Both the position numbers and the translations under genes were made by a program. Under the pieces are notes generated by a model. That model made no database searches, was not told where the DNA came from, and saw nothing but the letters and a program-made list of their open reading frames with translations. Source: CAYVAP01 sp964343195 (GTDB lineage: Bacteria > Bacteroidota > Bacteroidia > J057). Taken from it: a stretch of DNA of 64,000 nt. Location: contig CAYFIR010000001.1 of NCBI GenBank assembly GCA_964343195.1, positions 148,889-212,888 of the forward strand, read 5' to 3'. Below, piece after piece: positions 1 to 9,111 of the stretch; within the stretch, counting starts at the first letter, position 1, and each line of letters starts with the position of its first letter.

Positions 1-312
1 TTCCATACGTGGGCCAGCATAGTTATAGGTGGCTGAGGTGTCAAACTGGGTGAGGATTTCGTACACGCCACTGCGCGACACAGTGATTTTTCCCAGGTGA
101 ACGTAGCTGTTGTCAACTACCTGGGAGATGTAGTGCTTGATGACCACATTATCAGTTGGGGTGGGAACTCCACTGGCTTCATTTTCTTCTGCTTTCCAGC
201 TCATTGGGTCGTTCCATAGGCCCTGGCCTTCGCCGGTAGTGATGTAAGTAGTAGCAGACAGGTGGAAGAAAAATCCAGCCGAAAGGATCAGATAAAAGAA
301 TAGCTTCTTCAT
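1..312 (-). CDS. Secreted protein, N-terminal part only (gene runs off the window)
   Basis: The ATG is at 312 (minus strand) and the frame is open to base 1, giving 104 residues with no stop, so the C-terminus lies outside the window. The start MKKLFFYLILSAGFFFHLSA is a clear signal peptide: Lys pair, hydrophobic core, small residues near the cut. After it comes a segment with WNDPMSW and GVPTPTDNVVI, a pattern common at the start of large secreted Bacteroidota surface proteins, often with a C-terminal T9SS sorting domain that cannot be seen here. Function unknown. It is divergent from the protease at 977, with a 664-bp shared upstream region. Confidence 0.75.
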   Translation of the reverse strand, partial: MKKLFFYLILSAGFFFHLSATTYITTGEGQGLWNDPMSWKAEENEASGVPTPTDNVVIKHYISQVVDNSYVHLGKITVSRSGVYEILTQFDTSATYNYAGPRME

Positions 313-976
313 GGGTTTGGATGGTGGAAGGGTGTGAGTATTGGTGTTTGTTGACACTAAATTAGACGGGGGGTAGGGGAAAAATACACGCCTGTGCTCC
401 AATCGGAGCAAATCCACACCTGATCGGATTCATCCGGGGATAAACGGTGAATAATTGGTCGGAGGTCAGAATAGTTTCTCTATTCAAAATAGTCGGCTTC
501 ATGCACGAACCGGCATAGCTATTCCTGAATGGTCAAAGGGGTTTTCGGGAAAGGCAAAGGACTGTATTACTGTATTTTTGATACTAATCCCCTAGTATTC
601 AGGGCTATGTGATGTAAGGTTTTTGAAGTTTTTATCTTTTTGGGCTGCAATAAGTCAAAAACGGCAAATTGAACATTTCGGGTGGATGTTTTAATTATGA
701 GGAAGTTAGATGGGGACTTTATTATATGATTGGCATTTATTGCTTTCGCTAAGCCAAATATTTTGAAATAAGGGAAAGCCTTGATTTCAAATTACCTTTT
801 GCTATATTGATGATTGTGTTAATCGATTAGCCAATCTTAATAAGCTTAACCTAAAGAAGGCCTGTAATCCCGCCGCTATTTGGCATCCCTCCCCAGGATT
901 TAACAAGTAGCCACCTTTAGCTCGTTCTTTCATACACACAATTCCTTTATCCAAATTACGCTTTAACCTACCTTAC
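313..976. other. Divergent intergenic region, no gene found
   Basis: These 664 bases separate two genes for secreted proteins transcribed away from each other, so promoters for both should lie here. The stretch is AT-rich with many in-frame stops. I see a short direct repeat (CTGTATTA/CTGTATTT near 560) but no convincing TAnnTTTG element, RNA gene or hairpin terminator. Confidence 0.5.
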
Positions 977-3900
977 ATGAGAGTTATGTACTTATGGTGG
1001 GCGATCCTTTTAATGGGATTCGCTCCAGGGATTCTTTTTGCACAATCTGCAAGTTATTATTGGTCAGATGGGGAACAGATACCCATTACACAAGACCAGC
1101 ATACCGCAATAATCCATTTAAAAGAAGGAGCTCTCAACTCCACCATCACACGAAGCTTAACTACCCACCCATCAGTTGCCTCCATCGAGGTACACCAAAA
1201 TGACCAGCGACTGGTCGCTGAATTCAAAGAAACACGTTCTGAACTTCCTGCTGAGCTAGTGCGTAGCCTGGGACTTAACCCCGCCGTAGTACGAAGTATC
1301 AGCTATGGCCTTGCCCTGGAAGATGGCTTCAACATCTGGCTCACCCACGAACTGGTGCTACAGTTTAAGTCGGGACATGAACTGGCAGATATTCAGGCAT
1401 TGATGAGTTCATATGGAGCTGAATACCTGCGAACTGATTTCGAAACAGTTGTAATTGATGTCCAGGATATCGATCAGGTTCTGCCCCTGGCCAATGCCAT
1501 CCGTGAGTCTGGCGTGGTGAAGTTTGCCCACCCGGATTTCTATGCCAAGCTTACCCGATTTACCGACCCACTCTTTGGCGATCAGTTCCAGATGCACAAT
1601 ACCGGACAGACCATTGATGGGTTTGCGGGTACTGCTGATGCCGATGTAAATGCTTTGGAAGCATGGGGAATCACCCTGGGCTCTTCTTCGATTACCGTTG
1701 CGGTAATTGACGACGGGGTAGAGGCTCACGAAGACCTCGATACTCCTTCTGCGGGATACAGCCCTGCCAATAATGGTAATGGAACGCCTCAAAGCGATGG
1801 CGCTCATGGGCAGGCCTGTGCTGGTATCATTGCTGCGAATCACAACAACCTCGGTGTACAGGGAGTAGCTCCGGATGTAAACCTGATTACCTCCAATATC
1901 TTCGTGGGAGGGGAAACCGGACAGGATCTGGCCAATGCCATTACCTGGGCCAAGAACCAGGGGGCAGACGTTCTCTCCAACTCATGGGGGTACGGATCCT
2001 GTACCTACAACATTTCCACGCTTACCAATGCCCTGAACGATGCCAATACCAATGGCCGTGGTGGCCTGGGCTGTGTAATTGTATTCGCCTCCGGAAATGA
2101 TTACAACTCCTGCGTGAGCTATCCTGCCGATGTCCCTAGTGTGATCGCTGTGGGTGCCTTTGGCAACGACGGCGTCAAGTCCGAGTACTCCAATGCCGGC
2201 CCTGCTCTGGACATTTCTGCTCCATCCAACGATATCAGTTCGGCTGGTTATCTGGTTGGTGCAGGTGTGAGAACCATTGACCGTACTGGCTCAAACGGAT
2301 ATGCCAGTGGCAACTATACCACCTCGTTTGGGGGTACCTCTGCTGCCTGTCCGGTTGTAGCGGGGGTTGCAGCCCTGGTACTGTCTGTGGATGGTACCCT
2401 GACCAGCGATGAAGTGAAAAATATCCTCTACACTACAGCCAAGGACTTTGGCTCTACTGGCTTTGATAACAGCTATGGTTGGGGTGGCGTAGATGCCTAT
2501 GCTGCCTGTCAGGCTGCCGGAGGTTCCGGTGGTGGTGGTGGAGGGGGCGGAAGCACCTGCTCTGCTACGGTAAGCAGCTTCCCGTACAGCGAAAGCTTTG
2601 AAAGTGGGACTGGATCCTGGTCTCAGGGAACCGGAGATGACCTTGACTGGACCCGTGATGCCAGTGGTACTCCTTCCAGTAGCACCGGCCCCAGCACGGG
2701 AGCAGATGGTTCTTACTATATGTACATTGAAGCATCTTCGCCCAACTATCCCAGCAAGACGGCTTACTTTGAGTCACCATGCTTTGACCTGACTGGTGTA
2801 ACCGATCCTGAGGTAAGCTTCAGCTACCACATGTATGGTTCAGCGATGGGATCACTGGCACTGCAAGTCAGCACAGATGGCAGCAGTTGGACTACCCTAT
2901 GGTCTATTTCCGGAAACCAGGGTAATGCCTGGGCCAGCCAGACAGAGAGTCTTTCTGCTTACGCATCAGAAACAGAAGTCAGGCTACGATTCTTTGGCAC
3001 TACAGGAACCTCCTACACCAGTGACATTGCAGTGGATGCCATCTCTGTAGAATCCGGCTCTGGTGGAGGCGGTGGTGGCGGAGGCGGTTGTACCGACACC
3101 GAGGTCACGCTTACTCTGGTATTGGACAACTATCCCGGAGAAACTACCTGGAGCCTGGTTGATGGAGGGGGAAGTACCGTAGCGAGTGGCGGACCTTATT
3201 CCACTGCTGGAGCAACCGTAACGGAAACTTTCTGTCTGCCTGATGACTGTTATGACTTCATCATCAATGACAGCTACGGAGACGGCATCTGCTGTAGCTA
3301 TGGCAATGGTTCTTACACCATTTCTGATGATGGCGGCGTACTGGCCAGCGGAGGTGACTTTGGTTCCTCTGAAACCACCGAGATCTGCATTGGTGGCGGC
3401 GGCGGAGGAGGTGGAGGGACATCCTGTCCCACCATTGACTTCAACAGCTACAGCGTTACGGCCTATGGCAATGGCCAGGACAATGGCTCTGCTACCATCC
3501 AGGATGCAGGAGCTACCCTTGTCCTTAGCAATAATGCGTGGAAAGACATTTCGTATAGCTACAACGTTACGGCAAGTACCGTGATCGAATTTGACTTCGG
3601 ATCGACTGACGAAGGAGAAATTCACGGTATCGGGTTTGACACCGATGAGGGCATCAGCTCCAACCGGACTTTCCAGGTATACGGTACCCAGAACTGGGGC
3701 ATTAGCAACTACAGCTACACCAGCCCCGGTTCCTGGCAGACCATCACCATTCCGATTGGTAGCTTCTACACCGGTAGCTTTAGCAAGCTATTCTTTGTGT
3801 GTGACGACGATGCCGGAGGAGCAGGTAACAGTTACTTCCGCAACATCAAGATCTACGAAGGAGTATGCGGTACCGCAGCTACGGCTGAACTGTTTGACGC

Positions 3901-4174
3901 AGCTCCACCAGTGCCCATGTATGGCGATGAGGCTGAGTTCTCCCTACAGGTCTATCCTAGTCCTGCTACCGAGAAGATCACCATGGTATATGGAGTACCT
4001 TCTGAGACCTATACAGTAGAAATCGCGGACCTGGCCGGTCGCACTGTCTGGCGTGATGAAATTCCTGGTGGAACTCAGGGAATCGTCATTAGCGAGCTGA
4101 GTGGCGGTATGTATCTGCTCAAAGTTCACAGTCAAGATGGGGTGCTCACCCACAAGTTTGTGAAGGCAGAGTAA
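977..4174 (+). CDS. Subtilisin-like (S8) serine protease, multidomain, T9SS cargo
   Basis: 1065 residues. Signal peptide at 1-23, a probable propeptide to ~200, then an S8 catalytic domain (~235-515) with the triad readable as Asp245 in VAVIDDGV, His277 in GAHGQACAG and Ser455 in GGTSAACP; the oxyanion Asn lies in FASGN. The rest is modular: three poly-glycine linkers (near residues 518, 695 and 807) separate a MAM-like segment (ESFESG...WSQ), a Cys-containing beta domain and another beta sandwich. The last ~80 residues (VYPSPATEKI ... GGMYLLKVHS) form a type A T9SS sorting domain, so the enzyme should cross the outer membrane and be anchored or released. Protease family and secretion route are confident; substrate unknown. 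A terminator hairpin follows. Confidence 0.93.
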   Translation: MRVMYLWWAILLMGFAPGILFAQSASYYWSDGEQIPITQDQHTAIIHLKEGALNSTITRSLTTHPSVASIEVHQNDQRLVAEFKETRSELPAELVRSLGLNPAVVRSISYGLALEDGFNIWLTHELVLQFKSGHELADIQALMSSYGAEYLRTDFETVVIDVQDIDQVLPLANAIRESGVVKFAHPDFYAKLTRFTDPLFGDQFQMHNTGQTIDGFAGTADADVNALEAWGITLGSSSITVAVIDDGVEAHEDLDTPSAGYSPANNGNGTPQSDGAHGQACAGIIAANHNNLGVQGVAPDVNLITSNIFVGGETGQDLANAITWAKNQGADVLSNSWGYGSCTYNISTLTNALNDANTNGRGGLGCVIVFASGNDYNSCVSYPADVPSVIAVGAFGNDGVKSEYSNAGPALDISAPSNDISSAGYLVGAGVRTIDRTGSNGYASGNYTTSFGGTSAACPVVAGVAALVLSVDGTLTSDEVKNILYTTAKDFGSTGFDNSYGWGGVDAYAACQAAGGSGGGGGGGGSTCSATVSSFPYSESFESGTGSWSQGTGDDLDWTRDASGTPSSSTGPSTGADGSYYMYIEASSPNYPSKTAYFESPCFDLTGVTDPEVSFSYHMYGSAMGSLALQVSTDGSSWTTLWSISGNQGNAWASQTESLSAYASETEVRLRFFGTTGTSYTSDIAVDAISVESGSGGGGGGGGGCTDTEVTLTLVLDNYPGETTWSLVDGGGSTVASGGPYSTAGATVTETFCLPDDCYDFIINDSYGDGICCSYGNGSYTISDDGGVLASGGDFGSSETTEICIGGGGGGGGGTSCPTIDFNSYSVTAYGNGQDNGSATIQDAGATLVLSNNAWKDISYSYNVTASTVIEFDFGSTDEGEIHGIGFDTDEGISSNRTFQVYGTQNWGISNYSYTSPGSWQTITIPIGSFYTGSFSKLFFVCDDDAGGAGNSYFRNIKIYEGVCGTAATAELFDAAPPVPMYGDEAEFSLQVYPSPATEKITMVYGVPSETYTVEIADLAGRTVWRDEIPGGTQGIVISELSGGMYLLKVHSQDGVLTHKFVKAE

Positions 4175-4200
4175 AAACAGGGTTAATCGATTTAGCACAC

Positions 4201-4230
4201 AGGCCAGGCTCCTTTTGGGGCCTGGCTTTT
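4201..4230 (+). terminator. Rho-independent terminator after the S8 protease
   Basis: Stem GCCAGGC (4203-4209) pairs with GCCTGGC (4220-4226) and is followed by TTTT. It begins 26 bases after the protease stop codon. Confidence 0.75.
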
Positions 4231-4365
4231 GCTATGTACTATCTTTTTTAGCTATGATTCGTATATATGGAGCTTTTTAGTGCCATTTTGCCTAAAAATA
4301 CGAGCGAGACATTTTGCCTTTATAGGTATTTTTTTGTAATTGATTTCTTAGATATCTAATACATC

Positions 4366-5493
4366 ATGTTTTCATTGCGCAATCTATCCCTGCTTCTTGT
4401 ATGCTTCACCCTCATCCAGGGGATGGCACAGCCTGGAAGAATTTACTACGAGGATACGCCTCAGGATAGAGGAAGATTTTCTGTCGCCGCAGCGGATCAG
4501 ATCCCGTTGTTTGCCAATCCCGGAGAAAATAGTCAGGTCGTCACCCTGATATTTTTCATGGAAGAGCTTGAGCATAAGGGAGAGGAGGCTTTTGTGAAGT
4601 CAGATCGCTCCAACTATGTTTATGTAGAAACCGCCGACGGAAACCTTGGCTGGGTAGACGATCGCTTCCTGGTACGAAATGGCGGCCCAGCGGTCATGCT
4701 GAACTCTGCCCCCATTTTCGATAAGCCCAGCACCTACTCCACCGCAACCGGATTACGATTTGGCGCAGGAGAACTGATTATCCTGAGTGACTGGCAGGAC
4801 AACTGGGTTTACCTAACAGGTGAAAACAAGCGAAAATTTGGCTGGGTAGAAGGATATCAACTGCTCAGTACCAACACCCAGGATATTGAGATAGGCGGAC
4901 AGATACGCCGTGCGATGCTGATTCCGGAAGAAGAAGACCGGGTTATCGCACTGCGAAGCATCGGAAGCACTCCCCAGTTTATGGGTTCTCCACTAAGAGA
5001 TGTGGTCCGGGACCTGGCTCTGAGAATGGAGCAGGGAGACCGACCCAGCGAGGGAGAGGTATATATCACAGACGCTGGAAATCTGGAACCGTTGCCACCA
5101 GGACAGGGACAGGGTGAAGGAATCCCCGGAGGCACTGTACAAACCGAAACAGATCGATCCGGTACTACTGTGAAGGTCATCACCGATGCCCAGACAGGTC
5201 AGGTTTACCGCATGATAGAGGAAAGAGGCTCCATACAGCCTGTGGAAGCCAAAGATCCAGCTGATATTTATTACTGTTACCATAAATCGGTTCCTGTTGG
5301 ACAGAAGGTATTGCTGGAACTCCCCTATGCCATGGCTGACGGTCGTAAATACCTGCCCCTCACGGTAGTGGCACCGCTTAGGTCCACCAACCCGAATGTA
5401 GTTGGGCTGGGTCCAGAACTGATTAAAAAGGTGTTCGGTGTAAGTCAGGCGAGCGAAGCTCCTGAAGTAACCATCGCTTATCCTGAACAATAA
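4366..5493 (+). CDS. Secreted SH3-domain protein with a C-terminal RlpA-like segment
   Basis: 375 residues with a signal peptide at 1-22 (ends GMAQ). Two SH3-like repeats are visible, ~35-100 and ~105-170, each ending in GWV (DGNLGWVDDRFL; RKFGWVEGYQLL), a fold that usually binds peptidoglycan or envelope partners. A Pro/Gly-rich linker (~245-260) follows. The C-terminus has HKSVPVGQKVLLELP and GLGPELIKKVFG, which resembles the double-psi barrel of RlpA-type proteins; this match is weak and inferred. It is first of a co-directional run with 32-base gaps, so probably an operon with the next genes. Exact role unknown. Confidence 0.8.
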   Translation: MFSLRNLSLLLVCFTLIQGMAQPGRIYYEDTPQDRGRFSVAAADQIPLFANPGENSQVVTLIFFMEELEHKGEEAFVKSDRSNYVYVETADGNLGWVDDRFLVRNGGPAVMLNSAPIFDKPSTYSTATGLRFGAGELIILSDWQDNWVYLTGENKRKFGWVEGYQLLSTNTQDIEIGGQIRRAMLIPEEEDRVIALRSIGSTPQFMGSPLRDVVRDLALRMEQGDRPSEGEVYITDAGNLEPLPPGQGQGEGIPGGTVQTETDRSGTTVKVITDAQTGQVYRMIEERGSIQPVEAKDPADIYYCYHKSVPVGQKVLLELPYAMADGRKYLPLTVVAPLRSTNPNVVGLGPELIKKVFGVSQASEAPEVTIAYPEQ

Positions 5494-5525
5494 AGACCCG
5501 GAAGCATTTTTCAATCCCTGTTTCG

Positions 5526-7247
5526 ATGCGATCATACCTATTTCCGATCTGGCTAGTTTTGACCTGTCTCCCGGGAGCGATTCAGGCTCAGGATATGCCC
5601 AGGCCTCTGCCGACCTACTCATACGTAAATGGGCAGATTCAGGGGCAGCTTCCTTATGGGAAGGAATTTTTTATCAGTGGGAATACCCTTCAGCCCGGGA
5701 CAGCCCAGCGAGCCAATGTCGTCGAACTGGCCATTTATGAAGAGGTATATCGGACCCAGCGAATTCGCAGGGAACGCAGGATATTTTTCAAGCCAGACTC
5801 CCTCACCCTTTACTTTGGAACCAGCCCCATCTACCAGAGCTTTTGGTGGGACTCTGAAGATACCGATCCCGCTAACTTCAAGGTTTATGTGGGGAGACCG
5901 CTGAAGGTCAATACCTACTATCAGGTGGTGCTTAATTTTTATCACAAGTACCAACTGGACGACGCCACCACCAAGCGTCTGATTGAGACAGTCAAGCTGC
6001 GAATAGCCGGACAAAATAACCTTTCAGTCCGAATTGAAAATGTTGAGGATGTGCTCAACGATGTGGTTGCAGAATATGCCCAGGAAGTTAACTTTGGATA
6101 CCTCGAACCCACCCGCAATGACCGTGTCCGGTTTGATACCACCCGCAAGCGACTGGAGCTACCCGTCACGGGTGAACTGCCCTACAACCTTCAGCTGGAA
6201 CTGGGACGGATCATACAGCATGAACAAATCCTGGCAGATGCCAATTTCAAATTGGAAAGCCAGCTCAATGAGCTAAAGCTATTTGCCCGTTCAGACACCT
6301 TCATGGACCTTGAGCGACGATTGAATGCCGCTCTCCGGGAAGATGACAGCGTGACCTATCGACTCAGCGATGTACAGGCCCTGAGAAACTTCCTGGTGAC
6401 AGGTAACACCAATTATGATCCTTTCCCTCCGTTGCTTCGCTATGTGGAATCTTCCAGCGGCAGCCGTCGGCTAACTGAACTGGACAAAATGATTCTCCGG
6501 GCACTTCCTGGTAACTATTTCCGCCCGATCCAGAATCTGACGATGAATCGGGATCGTCTCCTGGATAAGATCGAGCTGATGAACGAGCAGGTTTCCGATG
6601 CAGGCCTTGACCAACTGATCGGGGAAGGGTTTGTGCAGGCAAATTCTGCGGAACTGATCGAGACCCCATATGCGAAGCTGCCCGAGAGCGCAAGTGATGG
6701 AACTAATCGCAGGCAGTCCTTTGCCGTAGGAGAAAATTCGGATTTGGTGCCCTCTACCGGTTATGACGCAATCAACATAGGGACCGCCTATGGAGTTGGG
6801 CTGGTTGGGCTGAATTTTCCTGATCCCACTACTCTGGGTAGCAATGACCCATTTGCTCTCACAGAACCAGCCCTGGTGTCCTATATCGGGGTTAAGTTCT
6901 ACTTTTCGCAGGTGGACAAAGCCTTTTTCATCGAAGAACCCTACCCCCTGTTCCGGGATCGCTTGTCGCTGATGGTAGGCGTCAAAGCCACTGGCGACCT
7001 GAATTATCGCGGCAATTCATTAGGCAAAGTATTGGCGGTACAACCTGTCACTGGACTAAGTGTGGATATTAATCGGGTGATGAGCCTCGATGCTGGGTTT
7101 GTATTGTTTGGAGAACCTTCGCTCAGTCCTTTTCTGGACCGAAATCGACTCAGGGTTGCTCCATTTATCGGCCTCAGTTTGGACGCCAATGTATTCAACG
7201 CGACCCGCAACCTGATTACTGGAAATAGCCTATATCCCGGAAGCTGA
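5526..7247 (+). CDS. Uncharacterised large secreted/envelope protein
   Basis: 573 residues with a signal peptide (MRSYLFPIWLVLTCLPGAIQAQ). I do not recognise a family. The middle (~150-350) is charged and partly helical; the last ~150 residues alternate polar and hydrophobic positions with Gly (GVGLVGLNF, YIGVKFYFSQVDKAF, LSLMVGVKATGDL, VAPFIGLSLDANVF), as expected for beta strands of an outer-membrane barrel or beta-rich surface domain, but there is no clear terminal aromatic anchor. It starts 32 bases after the SH3 protein and ends 32 bases before the next gene, so shared transcription is likely. Good candidate for a new envelope complex component. Confidence 0.75.
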   Translation: MRSYLFPIWLVLTCLPGAIQAQDMPRPLPTYSYVNGQIQGQLPYGKEFFISGNTLQPGTAQRANVVELAIYEEVYRTQRIRRERRIFFKPDSLTLYFGTSPIYQSFWWDSEDTDPANFKVYVGRPLKVNTYYQVVLNFYHKYQLDDATTKRLIETVKLRIAGQNNLSVRIENVEDVLNDVVAEYAQEVNFGYLEPTRNDRVRFDTTRKRLELPVTGELPYNLQLELGRIIQHEQILADANFKLESQLNELKLFARSDTFMDLERRLNAALREDDSVTYRLSDVQALRNFLVTGNTNYDPFPPLLRYVESSSGSRRLTELDKMILRALPGNYFRPIQNLTMNRDRLLDKIELMNEQVSDAGLDQLIGEGFVQANSAELIETPYAKLPESASDGTNRRQSFAVGENSDLVPSTGYDAINIGTAYGVGLVGLNFPDPTTLGSNDPFALTEPALVSYIGVKFYFSQVDKAFFIEEPYPLFRDRLSLMVGVKATGDLNYRGNSLGKVLAVQPVTGLSVDINRVMSLDAGFVLFGEPSLSPFLDRNRLRVAPFIGLSLDANVFNATRNLITGNSLYPGS

Positions 7248-7279
7248 TACTACTTTTCTTGCAATGAATATCCCTCGTT

Positions 7280-7804
7280 ATGCCACTTGACCTTAATATC
7301 ACGCCAAAGCCCGAGCTCTCCTTTACCCAGCCTGGTGGACTGGTCGTTTTTGTGGACACACCCGCTACGGTCGATGTGATGCTAACGCCAAGGGCGGCCG
7401 GAACAGGTACCATTCACCTGAAGTGCATCGCGGATGAAGTGGCCTTTCGTGACGAACGAAATCAGCGAATTACCAGCGTGCTCGACTTTAAGTATAATTG
7501 TGACGATCCCAATGAGAATCAGTTGATATCGCTGGGATTTATTCTGGTATGCAGCAACCCCAGTGACCAGGACATCCTGATCCGGTTTGATGCCTGGGCC
7601 AAAAATGCTACCGGGCAGCAATCTCCGCCCATCATGCAGCTACCCGTTACCCTCAAGCCGCGAAACGCCGAAAGCGACTCCACTCATCTGACCGTCGTGA
7701 TGACAGAAGAGATAACCACTACTGCGGTAGATGCCTCTACCGACCCTCAGCCTACTAATTCTCCTGAAGAAGACCCTACCCATGAAGATTCTGCCACTAG
7801 CTAG
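7280..7804 (+). CDS. Conserved-looking hypothetical protein
   Basis: 174 residues, ATG at 7280, no signal peptide or membrane helix. The sequence is beta-rich (LVVFVDTPATVDVMLTPRAAGTGTIHLKCIA) and ends in an acidic, Thr/Ser/Pro-rich tail. Family not recognised. Its 3' end overlaps the start of the next lipoprotein gene by 23 bases, a strong sign of translational coupling within this run. Without an export signal it would be cytoplasmic, which is odd between three exported proteins; a non-classical start upstream cannot be excluded. Confidence 0.65.
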   Translation: MPLDLNITPKPELSFTQPGGLVVFVDTPATVDVMLTPRAAGTGTIHLKCIADEVAFRDERNQRITSVLDFKYNCDDPNENQLISLGFILVCSNPSDQDILIRFDAWAKNATGQQSPPIMQLPVTLKPRNAESDSTHLTVVMTEEITTTAVDASTDPQPTNSPEEDPTHEDSATS

Positions 7805-8519
7805 CCTGTTGTTGTTGGGATTGATCTCCGCGTGCGAGTTGCGAGATCCCGACCAGGGCATAAAAACCGAGGAAATTATTTCCCTTCAGGTTTCCAGCGA
7901 TGAACTCGTAGCTGATGGGCAGGACCTGATTCTTGTACAGGCAGAGTTGGGCTCCCAGGCTATTCCCAATCTGAGCGTAACATTTAATACCAGTCAGGGC
8001 CAGTTTGAAACAAGCTCTGGAGGAACCGCAACTACCATCGACCGGGTAGCCTCGGGCAGAACTGCGACAGCGACACTGGTAGCAGGGACAGCAGCCCAAA
8101 ACCGGGTGCTGGTCAGTGCTACTGTAACTGGTACTGACCCTGAAAGGGGGACCTTATCATTTCAGGCAGATACCGTGATTACCTTCCTGCCTGCTTTTCC
8201 AACCCTGCTGGAATTGAACCTTGACGACACGGAAATAGAGGCAGTAGAGGGAAATAGTACCTCCTTGACGGTAAACCTGTTGAGAAACTCCGGGCTCGTT
8301 TCGGAGGGCATGGAGGTATTTTTTGAAGCAATACCCATTTCAGATCCGGCAGCAATAGTTGAAATAAATAGTAAAGCCATTGCTGATTTACAATCCGTGA
8401 CGGCGGAGGTAACCGTTGGAGACACCATAGCGGGTAAGGTCCTGCTCAGAGCCTGGGTACTGGAAACTGCCACCGATACCGCTGCGAAAGGAGAGATCGA
8501 GTTAAGTCTGACACCTTAA
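7782..8519 (+). CDS. Lipoprotein with bacterial Ig-like (invasin-type) domain
   Basis: 245 residues. I chose the ATG at 7782 because it gives a clean lipoprotein signal (MKILPLASLLLLGLISAC, lipobox ISAC, Cys18); the frame is open further upstream but that extension would bury the signal. After the Cys comes an Ig-like/big-domain pattern (SLQVSSDELVADGQDLILVQAEL ending in NRVLVSATV), typical of invasin-like beta sandwiches, then a second all-beta stretch. It overlaps the preceding gene by 23 bases. Probably anchored to a membrane facing the periplasm or surface; binding partner unknown. Confidence 0.8.
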   Translation: MKILPLASLLLLGLISACELRDPDQGIKTEEIISLQVSSDELVADGQDLILVQAELGSQAIPNLSVTFNTSQGQFETSSGGTATTIDRVASGRTATATLVAGTAAQNRVLVSATVTGTDPERGTLSFQADTVITFLPAFPTLLELNLDDTEIEAVEGNSTSLTVNLLRNSGLVSEGMEVFFEAIPISDPAAIVEINSKAIADLQSVTAEVTVGDTIAGKVLLRAWVLETATDTAAKGEIELSLTP

Positions 8520-8531
8520 ATATTAGTGAGC

Positions 8532-8539
8532 TACCTTTG
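8532..8539 (+). promoter_or_regulatory. Candidate Bacteroidetes -7 element (TACCTTTG)
   Basis: TACCTTTG matches the TAnnTTTG -7 consensus of Bacteroidota housekeeping promoters and lies 18 bases before the ATG at 8558. No clear -33 TTG is seen. It favours the 8558 start over an upstream TTG that would overlap it, and suggests the last gene of the run has its own promoter. Confidence 0.45.
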
Positions 8540-8557
8540 TCGCTCAAAAAAGAGCCT

Positions 8558-9052
8558 ATGGACGCTATTTCCGCAAATGTAGTTGAAGAGACAGCTGTGT
8601 GGCTGCTCAACATGGACGATGAAGATTTCATCGAAAAGCTCATCGACCAGATCGCTGAGGAGCAACCTTTTGTATTTGCTTACCTCGTCGCCATGGGGGA
8701 AGGAGATCTCAATGAAGATGAGCAGGAATTATTGCTTTTCACTGGGGTATCGATCTGGCAAATGATGACAAAAGGGGGCCAAACGATCAGCCAGGTTTCT
8801 GAAGAACACCTGGATCGGCTGGAGCAAGTCAATATGCAAATCCTGGAATCTCTCTCAGGAGAGTCTGAGGCTGACTTTTTGCGTGAGGTACAGGGGCTGC
8901 TCGATGGCTATGCCCAACCTGCGGTGCTGGAGTATGTCCTGGAAACCATCCTCGAAGACGAAGCAGATGTGGTACTTCCTTCGAACCGAGGTATCATGAT
9001 CATCTTTCTCAAGATAGTCATTGACTGTCTGCATGGAGCAGCAGTTAAGTAG
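8558..9052 (+). CDS. Small acidic hypothetical protein
   Basis: 164 residues from the ATG at 8558. Mostly helical and strongly acidic (MDDEDFIEKLIDQIAEEQ, GDLNEDEQELLLF), no signal peptide, one hydrophobic C-terminal helix (GIMIIFLKIVIDCLHG). Family not recognised. It follows the lipoprotein by 38 bases. Together with the opposed 313-residue acidic protein next to it, it is one of two Asp/Glu-rich soluble proteins here; whether they are linked is unknown. Confidence 0.7.
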   Translation: MDAISANVVEETAVWLLNMDDEDFIEKLIDQIAEEQPFVFAYLVAMGEGDLNEDEQELLLFTGVSIWQMMTKGGQTISQVSEEHLDRLEQVNMQILESLSGESEADFLREVQGLLDGYAQPAVLEYVLETILEDEADVVLPSNRGIMIIFLKIVIDCLHGAAVK

Positions 9053-9111
9053 AAAAGGAGGGATAAGGAGAAGAGTCCTGGGTACTACTAAATCACAGGA
9101 TAGGCTACATG

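Noticed and set aside
2984..3625. 213-codon open frame antisense to the S8 protease gene
   Set aside because: The protease frame on the plus strand has clear modules here; the antisense product is low-complexity and has no family features.
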